64,000 bases of DNA from UBA4582 sp002389265 (GTDB lineage Bacteria; Pseudomonadota; Gammaproteobacteria; Pseudomonadales; Azotimanducaceae): NCBI GenBank assembly GCA_943788825.1, contig CALSRT010000001.1, forward strand, positions 223,034-287,033. The letters are read 5' to 3'. Positions 47,919 to 57,752 of the stretch are shown here, piece by piece. The notes under the pieces were generated by a model, which saw only the letters and a program-made list of their open reading frames with translations, had not been told where the DNA came from and searched no databases. Every line of letters begins with the position of its first letter. Position 1 is the first letter of the stretch. The position numbers and the translations under genes are program-made.

Positions 47919-50263
47919 GTGACTGAATCTCATTCCAGGCAAGAAGCGGGCTGGCGAACCAACCTGTTTGAGGAAGTTAAGCGGCGACGGGTGATCCGCA
48001 CAGCGACCCTGTATGTTGTCATACTGTGGCCGATCATTCAGATTGTCGACATTCTGTCGCCCACCCTCTCCTTGCCTGACAGCACTATGCGCTATCTGGT
48101 CATGGCCTTTGCTGCTGGCTTGCCGTTGGTGTTGCTCAGTGCCTGGTTGTTCGATCTGAATCAGCGAGGCGTGGTCCGCGATCAGGGCTTGAATGCGAGT
48201 GCTTCTCACGCGGATGCTGGTGTCGTTCCGCCTGAAGCGGTGGCTTTGATAGGCAGCCGAGCCGAGCTGGCAGTGATTGTCGTGATGTTATTCGTCGTTG
48301 GCGGTTTATTTTATGCCCAGCTCACTCTCCAGGAAGCCAGTGGGTCGCCAGCCGTTAATGTCCCGGCGCAGGAACGCACTGTCGAGGTCGCAAAGGCCGT
48401 CACCAAGGCGAGTAGTCAGCTGGCAGTAGTCAATAGGATCGCGGTCTTGCCCTTTGAATCTTTTACTGATGACAGTCGTGATCGATTCTTCGCCGACGGA
48501 CTTTCGGAAGAGTTGCTCAATGTGCTCGCCGGGGTGCAAGGACTGCAAGTGGCAGCTCGCACGTCATCTTTTGCCTATCGCGGTGTGCGGAAAAGCATGC
48601 AGCAGATCGGTAGAGAGCTGGGCGTTGATGTGATTCTTGAGGGTAGTGTGCGGCGTAATGATATTGATGACACCATTCGTGTGACTGCGCAATTGATCAA
48701 CGCTCATGATGGCGCGCACCTTTGGTCGAGCACGTATGATCGCCAATTTAACGATATTTTTAAGATTCAGGATGATATTGCCGCAGCGGTTGTCGGTGAG
48801 CTGAAAATCAAGTTGCTGGGTGCGAAGCCACTGGATCTGCTAACCCGGGCCTCTGCCAGCCCCGAAGCCATCATTCTGTATAGTATGGGTCAGGCTGAAT
48901 TGGCCCGCCGCAGCGAGGTGAGTCTACAGGACGCCGCACGATTTTTTCAACGGGCAGTTGATCTGGACCCCGACTATGTGGCGGCGTGGGTCGGTCTGGC
49001 AGACGCCAACACGCTGCAAGTATCCTATGGTTTTGGTGCGGCGGGCCAGACTAGTGGCAGCGATACGGATAGGAATGGTCTGCTGGCTGTGGCGCAGGCG
49101 GCGGTCGACAGGGTGTTGAAATTGAACCCGCAGTCAGGCATGGCCTGGGCCAGTCAAGGCTTGATCCACAGGGTGCGCAACCACGAAGACGAAGCTGCCA
49201 AGCAGGCATTACTCAAGGCCATCGAATACAGCCCGAACTATGCGATGGCACATATGTGGTATGCGCCGCTGATCGAGGATCCTGATGCCAAGCTTGCCGA
49301 GTTTGAGATGGCCTTCAAGCTGGACCCTCGATCCCCCGTTGCCGGTTATAACGTCGCGAGTCTCTATATTGATCGCGGTCGTGACGCCGAAGCGATGCAG
49401 GTCTTCGGCAGTATCATCGACGCGAACCCTAACTTTGCATTGGCCTATGGATTGTCGGCGCGGGTTAGTCAGGCCCGTGGTCGAGTCAGTGATGCGATTC
49501 GACAATATGAAAAAGCCTATGAGTTGTCTGGGAGCGATGAGGTTGCTTTTGATCTCGCCGAGTTGCAGATGTCGCTGGGTAACTATTTGCAAGCCGATGA
49601 ATGGATTAGTGTGGCCAAGGCGACCGCTGCGCCTGAGCATACGCTGCGCTTTGATTGGCTGGAGGTGCAGCGTTATGCCATGCAAGAAGAGTTTGGCAAG
49701 GTGCGGGTCGTGCTGCAACGACTGGCCCAGCCGAATGAGCTGACGCGTGAGAGTCATCTGGTGGCGGCTTATGCATCCTATTTGAACGGCGAGCCGCAAG
49801 CCGCGATTGACTATTGGCAGCAGGCGCAGGCCTTCGAGGACAAAAAAAGGCGGGTGGCGACCTCGAACAGTTTGCGATGTTGGGTGCCGTCTACGCTTAT
49901 CAACAATTGGGTCAAATGGAGGCTGGCGGCGCCTTACTCAACGCCGCCAAGGTCAAGCTGGATGCGGTTGTGGCAGGGGCCGCACGTGCTGATCCCAGCG
50001 TCTGGTACCGCCAAGCGCTGGCGAACCAGTTGGCAGGCCAGCAGCAGATGGCCCTGATGAGCCTGCAACGTGGCATTGATGAAGGCTGGGTGGCATTTTG
50101 GCAGCCGCCTATTGAGCCAATTCTACAGGATATGGCAGCGCAGCCTGAGTTTCAGGCCATGATGGGGGGCTTGCAGACCAGAATCAATTTGAGTCGTGGT
50201 CAGTACGCTCTTGAGCAGTCGTTTGCGGCAAACCCAAACGCGGCAGGCTCTGGGTCTAAGTGA
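47919..50263 (+). CDS. TolB-N/FlgO-like domain and TPR membrane protein, one frameshift near the end
   Basis: About 781 residues when joined, from GTG 47919. The N-terminal cytosolic segment FEEVKRRRVIRTATLYV leads into two membrane helices (about residues 27-80) and a third near 110-125. Then comes the domain seen in adenylate-cyclase-like regulators: IAVLPFESFTDDSRDRFFADGLSEELLNVL...GVDVILEGSVRR...HLWSSTYDRQ. At least six TPR units follow (e.g. FFQRAVDLDPDYVAAWVGLAD). No cyclase or DNA-binding domain is attached. The frame changes at an A7 run (49842-49848): with one more A, EDKKKAGGDLEQFAMLGAVYAYQQ continues to the stop at 50263. Role unknown; forms a pair with the DUF4097 gene. Confidence 0.82.
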
Positions 50264-50405
50264 GCGGGGTACTTGAAGATTGGTCAAAACACCCAATCTT
50301 CGGTCAGGTAGCGCACGAGTCAGTTATGTCGTCTGCCCAGGAGATGCGCTATCTACATTGAATTCATTGACTTACGGTTTTGGTGCGATCCTTGCACGTC
50401 TTTAT

Positions 50406-50433
50406 GCAGAGTTAGGCATAGGCAGAGTTAGGC
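50406..50433. repeat. 16-bp tandem repeat, 1.75 copies
   Basis: GCAGAGTTAGGCATAG followed by GCAGAGTTAGGC in the 230-bp gap before the DUF4389 gene. Confidence 0.7.
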
Positions 50434-50493
50434 AGAATAAGCCGAGCTTACGAACGGAACAACGTTGTATTAATCATGATCGACGGAGATATT

Positions 50494-50976
50494 ATGGATA
50501 ACGAGATTAAATCATCATTGACTGCCACGGACACCTGGATGCGGGGTTTGTATATGTTGTTGTTTACGGTGATCTACTCGGTGACGGAGTTCGTCCTAGG
50601 GCTGATTGTCGTGTTCCAGTTTATTCATGTGCTCTTTAGTCGCGACACCAACGAGCGACTGCTGGATTTCAGCAGCGACTTAAGTGTCTATATTTACCAG
50701 ATACTGCAATTTTTGACCTTTAATTCGGAGGCAAAGCCTTATCCTTTTGCTGTCTGGCCGAACGGTCCTGAGGACCTTGAAAGCCTGGATGTGTTTGACA
50801 ATGTGGAAGTTGGCCCTGAAGTAGGCTCTGACGTAGACTCTGACGTAGACTCTGAAGTAGGCTCTGAATCAGGCACCGAGGCGGCGAGTACTAACCCAAG
50901 CCAGAATGATCCGGAGGATGCCGCTAGTGCCAAGAAGCGCGAGAAGGATTCAAAGCCGGATCAGCCAGCGGATTGA
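50494..50976 (+). CDS. DUF4389 membrane protein with acidic repeat tail
   Basis: 160 residues from the ATG at 50494, with CGGAG 9 bp upstream. Two hydrophobic parts (about residues 15-50) and the DUF4389 landmarks LIVVFQFIHVLFSRDTNERLLDFSSDLSVYIYQILQFLTFNSEAKPYPF. The C-terminal third is a highly acidic low-complexity tail made of a 12-bp DNA repeat. Function of DUF4389 is unknown; several family members are inner-membrane proteins of marine gammaproteobacteria. Confidence 0.85.
   Translation: MDNEIKSSLTATDTWMRGLYMLLFTVIYSVTEFVLGLIVVFQFIHVLFSRDTNERLLDFSSDLSVYIYQILQFLTFNSEAKPYPFAVWPNGPEDLESLDVFDNVEVGPEVGSDVDSDVDSEVGSESGTEAASTNPSQNDPEDAASAKKREKDSKPDQPAD
50811..50870. repeat. 12-bp in-frame tandem repeat in the DUF4389 gene
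   Basis: Units of the GAAGTAGGCTCT / GACGTAGACTCT type encode E/D-V-G/D-S four times in a row, giving the acidic tail of the DUF4389 protein. The period keeps the frame. Confidence 0.85.
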
Positions 50977-51135
50977 TAGCGCCCAAGATGACTCGAAAGC
51001 GACTGCATTTCTGTCGTCGCTGAGATATCCTCGCTGTTGCGACCATGACCCTTCATGGTCATGCCCTGACGATGAAGCCTGCCGCTGATGTTGAGCGGTT
51101 ATAAGGGCTATGGCGTGTAACAAAGGAAATTCGAG

Positions 51136-54100
51136 ATGTCCCTGCTGAGTACCCTCCGACTAGCACTTGTCATGCTGTTGTTTGTCCCCGTCACCGAAGC
51201 TCAGATTACCGAAGCTCAGATTACACAAGCTCAGATTATAGAAGCCGAACCCGAGCAAGACCTTAAAGTCGAAGCTGCCCACTGGGATATTAGCCAGCCT
51301 GACTACACCGTTTCGGCCAGTCAGGCCAGTCTGAAGGTGAGCGAAGGCACCTGGATGAGCCTGGACATCTCACCTGATGGCAAGCATATCGTGTTTGACC
51401 TGTTGGGTGATATTTACCGCATACCCTTTGCGGGCGGGTTGGCAGAGCCCTTACGCTCTGGTCTGGCCTGGGAGATTCAACCCCGCTACAGCCCCGACGG
51501 TGGGTCGATCGCATTCACCTCTGATATCGAGGGGGGTGACAATATCTGGGTGCTGGATTTAGCGTCGAAGCAGACCCGGCAAATCACTTATGAAAAATTC
51601 CGCCTGATGAATAGCCCCACATGGCACCCGCAGGGTCAGTACATTGCCGCCCGCAAGCACTTCACCACGTCGCGTTCCTTAGGTACGGGAGAAATTTGGT
51701 TGTTTGATGCCAACGGCAATCAAGACGATAAAGGTGTGCCGATCATCGAGCGAGCCGATCCAGCTTTGCAGAAAGAGCTGGGCGAGCCAACCTTTGCGCC
51801 CGATGGTCAGTCGCTGTACTTCACCCGCGACAGTACGCCGGGTAATACCTTCATTTATCATCAAGATACCAACAACGAGGTGTTCCAGATTCGCCAAGTG
51901 GATCTGAGTACCAGCGAAGTCAAAACTGTGGTGGGTGGCCCCGGTGGGGCGGTTCGACCAACGCCGTCACCGGATGGACGCTTTCTTGCCTATGTTAAAC
52001 GCGTGCGGGCGATCTCTCGGCTGTTCCTGTTGGATCTGGTGTCCGGTACAGAAACGATGCTCGTTGATACGTTAGACCAGGATCTGCAGGAAACCTGGGC
52101 GGTGCAGGGTTTGTACCCGACAATGGCCTGGACGCCCGATAGTCAGCAGATCATCTACTGGGCTGGCGGTAAAATCTGGCGAGTTGGCCTTCAAGGCAGT
52201 GAGCCGGTGAATATTCCGTTTCAAGTCAGCGATACTCGGGATATCTATCCGCCGCCGCGGTACAACATTGATGTCGCCCCAAATCAATTTGAGACGCAGA
52301 TGGTGCGTTTTGCGCAGCCGTCGCCAGACGGTCAGTCCATCGTCTTTGAGTCTCTCGGGCAGCTGTTTATCAAGACAGGAGACGCCGCGCCGCGGGTCGT
52401 CACTCAAGAGCAAACTGATGGCTTCGATTTCTCGCCGGTCTGGTCGCCCGACAGTCGCTATATCTATTTTATTCGCTGGAACGACCAAACCTTGGCTTCC
52501 ATTCGCCGGGTCAAGCAACAAGGCGGAAGGTCTGAACAACTGAATCGACAAACCGGTCAGTACACCGAGCTCTCAATAGCCGCTGATGGCCAAACCCTGG
52601 CTTACCGAAAACTCAAGGGGCGATCTTTTCTATCACCAGACTGGGGTCAAAAACCCGGTATCTACCTCATGGATATCAAAACCCGTGACGCGCAATTTGT
52701 TGGTGATCAAGGATCTCTGCCGAGAGTGACGGCGGATGGCAGAGTGACTGTACAGGATCGAAAATCCGGCGTCGGCCGCGGTAGTTCATCGGTCAACACT
52801 CAATTGTTATCCATGACCCGCGATGGTCTCGATGTTCGTGTTGTCGCTGAAAGTGAGTTTGCCACTAGGCTGTTGCCCTCGCCGAATGATCGCTACCTGG
52901 CGTTTCTTGAAAACCACCAAGTCTACGTCACCATGCTGGCGAAAACCGGTAAGCCGCTGACTGTCGGCCGCGAGACTGGCGGGCTGCCAACTCAAAAGTT
53001 GAGCCTCGTCGGTGGTACCTATTTGCACTGGTCTGAAGACAGTGAAACCTTGAGTTGGTCTGTTGGCGCTGAGATGAAGTCAGTGAATGTGGTCGCAGCC
53101 ATGAGTGCAACTGAACGATGATAGGCCGAAACTAAGTAGCGTGAATTTATCTCAGGTGGTTGATGCCGCACGGCCCGCCGGTCTGTTAGCGATTACTGGC
53201 GCGACGGTGATCACCATGGATGCTGATCGCCAAGTGATTGAGCAGGCCACTATTCTTGTGCAGGACAATCGTATTGTATCGATTGGTCCGCAGAATGAAG
53301 TGGTTATACCGGCCAATGCTCGACGTTTAGATGCTACCGATCAGTTCATTGTGCCTGGGCTGATCGATGTTCATGCACACGGTGCTTACGGGTCTGGACA
53401 AATTATTCCGCAACAAAATTGGGATTCGCTGGCACATCTGGCGCTTGGTGTGACCACCTTGCACAATCCTTCCAGTCGGGCGACTCAGGTGTTTGCCGCC
53501 AGTGAGTATGCCCGTGCAGGGTTGATATTGTCGCCACGAATCTTCTCTACCGGCGAAATTGTCTATGGAGCCAAGAGCACCAGTTGGGCGCCGATTGACT
53601 CTCTCGATGATGCCCTAAGTCATATTCGACGGCTCAAAGCGCAGGGCGCGATCAGTATTAAGAATTATAATCAGCCTCGTCGAGATCAGCGCCAACAAGT
53701 TATTGAAGCTGCGCGCCAGGAAGGCCTGATGACCGTGGCAGAAGGGGGTTCATTGTTCCATATGGATATGAACCTGATTGCCGATGGCACTACGGGTGTT
53801 GAGCATAATGTGCCGACGTTAGTGATGTATGATGACGTGACCCAATTCTGGCGCCAATCCAAATCAGCCTACACGCCGACACTGGTGGTGACCTACAATG
53901 GTTTGACTTCGGAAGACTATTTTTATCAGGAAACCGAGGTCTGGAAGCATCCAATACTGTCGAACTTCGTGCCGCCAAGCGTGTTACAGCCACGTTCAGT
54001 CCGCCGACCCATGGCGCCAGAGAGTGATTATAAGGATGACGACTCAGCAGCCTCGGCGAAAGTATTGATGGAGGCGGGCGTACTCGTAAGCACTGGCGGC

Positions 54101-54436
54101 CATGGCCAGCGGGAAGGCTTATCAACTCATTGGGAAATGTGGAGCTTTGTTCGAGGCGGCATGTCGCCGATGCAGGCGCTATCGGCGGCCACCATTAATC
54201 CGGCAACCTATATTGGTATGAATCAAGACTTGGGCTCTCTGGAGGTAGGCAAGCTCGCCGATATGGTGATCTTGGATGGTGATCCGTTAGCGGATATTCG
54301 CCACACCGACAAGATCAGCAAGGTGCTGCTAAATGGCCGGGTGTTTGTAGCATCGACTCTACAGGAGGTTGTCACCGGCAACCAAAAGTTGAAGCCGTTT
54401 TGGTGGCAGAATCGTACGCAAGATCAGATTCGTTAA
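51136..54436 (+). CDS. Exported beta-propeller amidohydrolase (TolB/PD40 repeats plus amidohydrolase), one frame break between domains
   Basis: About 1100 residues if joined. Signal peptide, then a 5-residue repeat (TEAQI), then a six- or seven-bladed propeller of PD40-type blades (LDISPDGKHIVFD, RYSPDGGSIAFTSD, PTPSPDGRFLAYV, VWSPDSRYIYF). After a stop at 53119-53121 the next frame (from about 53105) carries a metal-dependent amidohydrolase: ITGATVITMDADRQ, the HxH site GLIDVHAHGAYG, a possible metal-bridging Lys in ISIKNYNQ, the His in GVEHNVPT and STGGHGQREGLSTHWE. Relatives are single chains, so one extra base near 53095-53118 (for example in GAA) is likely. A two-gene overlap is the alternative. 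Predicted periplasmic peptidase or amidase; substrate unknown. Confidence 0.82.
51193..51237. repeat. 15-bp in-frame tandem repeat after a signal peptide
   Basis: ACCGAAGCTCAGATT twice and ACACAAGCTCAGATT once, then a decayed copy; it encodes TEAQI-TEAQI-TQAQI at the predicted mature N-terminus of the propeller-amidohydrolase. Confidence 0.93.
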
Positions 54437-54790
54437 ACGGTTGGGCCCAATTAAGGCGCGACGGATAAAGGCGCGTGCCTTAGCTCGATCTGGCTAACCT
54501 ATTTATCTCAACTATTTATCTCAACTATTCATCTCAACTATCGATTGCTGTTCTTGCCTTGGTTCGTCGTCCATATTGTTATGGCAAAGGCCGTTGTGTC
54601 TATCCAGCGGTTTTCGAACAATGACGCCAAGGGTTTCTAGCGAGTCAGTCAGGTCAAGCACAAAACCTGTATGGGCTGGTTGTTTTTCGAGACTGGGATA
54701 ACTAAGCAATAGAATGCCCGAGACAAAGTTGATTGGACTGAGTTTGACTTTTGCTAAGGGCTGGGTCTGTGCGGCGTGACCAAACTCGAA
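54437..54790. other. Gene-poor stretch with a 13-bp tandem repeat
   Basis: No convincing gene in this stretch. It contains CTATTTATCTCAA repeated three times (54499-54537, third copy with one change). It marks the point where the more AT-rich accessory region begins. Confidence 0.6.
54499..54537. repeat. 13-bp tandem repeat, three copies
   Basis: CTATTTATCTCAA, CTATTTATCTCAA, CTATTCATCTCAA, head to tail, 62 bp after the amidohydrolase stop. Confidence 0.93.
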
Positions 54791-54841
54791 CTAATGTTCT
54801 CTAAAACTCCTCGCATTGATAGGGTTTTAGAACAACATTAG
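54791..54841. promoter_or_regulatory. Long imperfect inverted repeat in the leader of a small gene
   Basis: CTAATGTT-C-TCTAAAAC on the left pairs with GTTTTAGA-AC-AACATTAG on the right: 16 bp pair apart from a short bulge, loop about 15 nt. It ends 15 bp before the ATG at 54857, next to the GGAG ribosome site. It could be a leader hairpin or an operator; it does not fit integron attC core motifs. Confidence 0.5.
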
Positions 54842-54856
54842 CTCTTGGAGAAATAA

Positions 54857-55168
54857 ATGATAATTCAAGCCGTAACTTCTTGGGAAGGTACCGTTGCCGG
54901 GCTGGAACTCTTGGTGCAAGGTTCTAAGAACGCCGCTGCTATTCACGAAGCCATGGGTGGTCGAAACCCCAGGCTGTGGCGGGCGTCTGCCGGTGGAGAT
55001 ATGGAGCAGGCGTTCTATTCTTTAGATTTCGACTCCCTTGAAGCCTATGGGAAGTTTACGGACACCATGATGGCTTCAGAGTGGTGGGCCGGCACCATAT
55101 CTTGGATGGATGAAAACCAGGAAATCATAACGAACCTGGGTACTTCAATTTATTACAACGCTATTTAA
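54857..55168 (+). CDS. Small hypothetical protein, possible dimeric alpha/beta-barrel fold
   Basis: 103 residues; TTGGAGAAATAA precedes the ATG. The layout is strand-helix-strand with AFYSLDFDSLEAYGKFTDTMMASEWWAG, resembling ferredoxin-like dimeric barrel domains (NIPSNAP/EthD type). No signal peptide. No function can be named. It is the first gene of the accessory region and is preceded by a long inverted repeat. Confidence 0.65.
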   Translation: MIIQAVTSWEGTVAGLELLVQGSKNAAAIHEAMGGRNPRLWRASAGGDMEQAFYSLDFDSLEAYGKFTDTMMASEWWAGTISWMDENQEIITNLGTSIYYNAI

Positions 55169-55702
55169 AGCCGTGTGAAGTTTTAGGGGGCTGTAGTGGC
55201 TTGCCTATTCTTCTCAAGCTGATGGCCAGAATTCGGGGCCAATAATTTATGGCAAAAGTGTGTCCGTTGTCGCCAACGATCCTGCTGCTGTTGTCGCATT
55301 GATGGAGAAGTAGCGCTCTTCAGCGGCGGGAATACAAACGCTAACAACGCTTGTGCTGGCTCGAAACCGGCTCAATGGTGATGAGGAAAACACACGCCAG
55401 TAATATCGCTGATTCAGAATAAGCCTCAGATAGCGATTATCTGGTTTTTTTACTTTGGCATGAGCAGTATTGGTCTGGCACCTAACAGTTGTGTTTACCT
55501 TTCAAACTCGATGCTCGAATCAAGGGCTATTCCGATGGGTCCGCTTTGGGTAATTCGGGTGAGCTTCGGGGGTTGTGACAGTGTGCGACGCCATACAACT
55601 GGCAGCCAAATCCGAACCATTATTGAAACTCAATACAGCTTTCGCTAGTTTGATCATTCCCCCTTTGATTTCCAATGAACTTAAACTTAGTGAGAAGATA
55701 AG
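55169..55702. other. 534-bp stretch without a supported gene
   Basis: Both strands were read. Only a 62-codon frame (55460-55648, plus) is open; it has no ribosome site and no recognisable motif. I see no repeat, tRNA or clear mobile-element end here. Confidence 0.5.
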
Positions 55703-56488
55703 ATGAGACGAGCAATCCTGGCTTTACTTGCGGTATTCGCGCTGGTTCCATGCGCTTTCGCTGACAATCATGAGAACAGCTGGCGAGGCGTAGACCTCGA
55801 CAAAAATTTCGGCATGCAATTTGAAGTGTGTTCATTGCAAGCCGGAAAATCTGTCGCAGACGTGGCGAAACTAGACGCACGCTTAAAGCAAGCTTGGACC
55901 AAGATGAATATAAACCTTTCCGTGATTCGACTGACGCCAATGTATAGCCATGGTATGCCAGGCCAGTCGAATGTTGATTATATTGATTTGGTTATGGGTG
56001 ACATCAACGAATTTGGTGCAGCTTGGGACGCTTGGATGATGTCGGATGAAGCCGCCAAGCTCATGGCAGATACGGCCAAGGTGGGAAATTGTAGCTTTAA
56101 ATTTGGCCAAGGCATTAACAAAATGCTTAATGCCGCAGAGCTTGACAGTACGGATAACCGCCTAATGACCATGAACTGGTGCGCGCCGAGAGAGGGCGTT
56201 TCTTCTGCGCATTTGAAAGCCAAACACGCTTCGTGGCTGGTAGACAATGGTGATGATCTTGACATAGCTGCTTGGAATATTTTTATGCCGCGTTTGGGTG
56301 CAGGTAGTCGACACGGAAAATTCATGCACTTGGTATCCTACACTAGCGCCTCAAAACTGATGGCTAATCAAGACTGGCTTGCTAACGGCGGCGGTGCTTC
56401 TGCGATGAGAGATTACGAAAATTCCTATGCCACCTGCGAAGGCGAGTCGGCTTGGGTTGCTGAGTACATTGTCAAGTCAGCTGGTTAA
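55703..56488 (+). CDS. Secreted protein of unknown function with two similar halves
   Basis: 261 residues with a signal peptide (MRRAILALLAVFALVPCAFA). Two halves look related: FEVCSLQAGKSV...VGNCSFKFG and MNWCAPREGVSS...YATCEGESAW, each about 100 residues, opening with an aromatic-x-C and closing with a second Cys after a WD/WL-rich helix. This suggests a duplicated, disulfide-bonded alpha/beta domain exported to the periplasm. Unknown role. A hairpin follows the stop. Confidence 0.7.
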   Translation: MRRAILALLAVFALVPCAFADNHENSWRGVDLDKNFGMQFEVCSLQAGKSVADVAKLDARLKQAWTKMNINLSVIRLTPMYSHGMPGQSNVDYIDLVMGDINEFGAAWDAWMMSDEAAKLMADTAKVGNCSFKFGQGINKMLNAAELDSTDNRLMTMNWCAPREGVSSAHLKAKHASWLVDNGDDLDIAAWNIFMPRLGAGSRHGKFMHLVSYTSASKLMANQDWLANGGGASAMRDYENSYATCEGESAWVAEYIVKSAG

Positions 56489-56500
56489 TGCTAGGTTCTT

Positions 56501-56537
56501 TGGTGGTGTCGCTGCGACAAGCGAGTGGGCACCACCA
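56501..56537. terminator. Hairpin after the duplicated-domain secreted protein
   Basis: TGGTGGTG (56501-56508) pairs with CACCACCA (56530-56537), and inside them TCGCT pairs with AGCGA, giving a two-part stem. No T-run follows, so terminator strength is uncertain. Confidence 0.45.
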
Positions 56538-56686
56538 TTGATGCTTTAGGATCCTTTAAGTTGTTCCGGTTAAGGATGATGAGGCGCTGCCACATCAGAA
56601 TAAAAATGCACGAAATCACCGATCTAAATGCTCTGTGTCTGGAGCATGATCTTGTGCTTTAGGTAATAAAATAAGAGGTAGCAATA

Positions 56687-57058
56687 ATGAGTAATATTGA
56701 ATTAATTGAAAAAGTGTATGAGACCTTCTCGGCCGGAGATATGGCTGCGTGGGCCGTCCTGCATACGGCAGATTTCGAATATAAGAATCCAGGTAATTTT
56801 CCGCATTCAGGAACATTTGTTGGGCCGCAAGTCGTGATAGATAAAAGTTTTTCGGTGATGGCCGAAACTATTTCAAACCTTGAAATTTTGCCCATCGAGT
56901 ACTTTGATTGTGGGGATACAGTATTCGTGCACCTGCATATGAACGGAGATAATTTGCAGTCAGAGACAATGCATAGATTTACAGTCAGAGACGGGCTCAT
57001 CAGTAAATTCCAATGCTTCGATGATACAGCTGCTATTTTGCAAGCCGCTGCAAAATAG
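56687..57058 (+). CDS. SnoaL-like/NTF2-fold protein
   Basis: 123 residues; GAGGT is 9 bp before the ATG. It opens with NIELIEKVYETFSAGDMAAWAVLHTADFEYKNPG, the typical first helix pair and strand of SnoaL-like polyketide-cyclase-type domains, and ends TMHRFTVRDGLISKFQCFDD. This fold forms a small-molecule pocket; the ligand or reaction is unknown. Confidence 0.8.
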   Translation: MSNIELIEKVYETFSAGDMAAWAVLHTADFEYKNPGNFPHSGTFVGPQVVIDKSFSVMAETISNLEILPIEYFDCGDTVFVHLHMNGDNLQSETMHRFTVRDGLISKFQCFDDTAAILQAAAK

Positions 57059-57752
57059 TCCTGTCATTTCAGGCGATGTCAGCCGCCATAAGCGCTGATC
57101 AGAACAGTTAGCAACTTCTAGGTGCATGGCTTCTAGGTGCATGGCTTCTAGGTGCATGGCTTCTAGGTACACGGTTTCTAGGCGTATGGCTTCTAGGTGC
57201 ATGGCTCCAAGCTATAGTTTAAATGGCGTCGGTCATGTAGGGCGCATTGCTTGAGTTCAATAGGCTTGGGCGTTAGGTCGAGTGGATTTTTTCGATGCTC
57301 AGGAATAACACTTAGAAGATGAGGCTTTCCACGACTCTGCCAGTTGATGCTCGAATAGCAACAGGTAACTAAGGGCACTATCTGCTGCTTGCTGTGCGAA
57401 GACAACAGGTGGCAAATAGTTAAGTGAGCTATGCGGGCGAACATAGGATTAGTTGAAAAAGTCGGCAGTTAGGGTTTTGACTCAGTTAGAGGCTGTAAAT
57501 GACTAGCAGATTGATTCAGGATTCTGTAGTCGGTGTTAAGGAGTAGACGCCATAACCCTAAAACAGAAGCTCGCCTGACCATTGTTTTTTTGCAGTAAGC
57601 TAAACAAGGGTAGATTACCCCCCCCATCTGTGATGAAAAATAAAACTACTTCGTAGTACTTGCGTGGCTGAAAAGGATTTGAGTAACAGTTACGCTACTG
57701 CTAACCTTCAAGTAGAAAGGCGGTTTTAAGCTCCAAGGATATCGCGTTCATC
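57059..57752. other. 694-bp gene-poor stretch with a 15-bp repeat
   Basis: It holds six copies of a 15-bp repeat (57116-57205). A minus-strand frame of 83 codons (57193-57444) is open but shows no motif I recognise; the sequence looks like old debris. A C8 run lies near 57620. No RNA gene seen. Confidence 0.5.
57116..57205. repeat. 15-bp tandem repeat, six copies
   Basis: TTCTAGGTGCATGGC in copies 1, 2, 3 and 6; copies 4 and 5 carry three and two substitutions. It begins 58 bp after the SnoaL-like gene. Confidence 0.95.

Noticed and set aside
54791..54841. Integron attC site
   Set aside because: The arms lack the RYYYAAC/GTTRRRY core motifs, and no integron integrase or further attC copies accompany the small genes.
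55460..55648. 62-codon plus-strand frame
   Set aside because: No ribosome site, no recognisable pattern, and it lies in debris-like sequence.
57193..57444. 83-codon minus-strand frame as a transposase fragment
   Set aside because: No DDE, HUH or helix-turn-helix motif, no terminal inverted repeats and no ribosome site.
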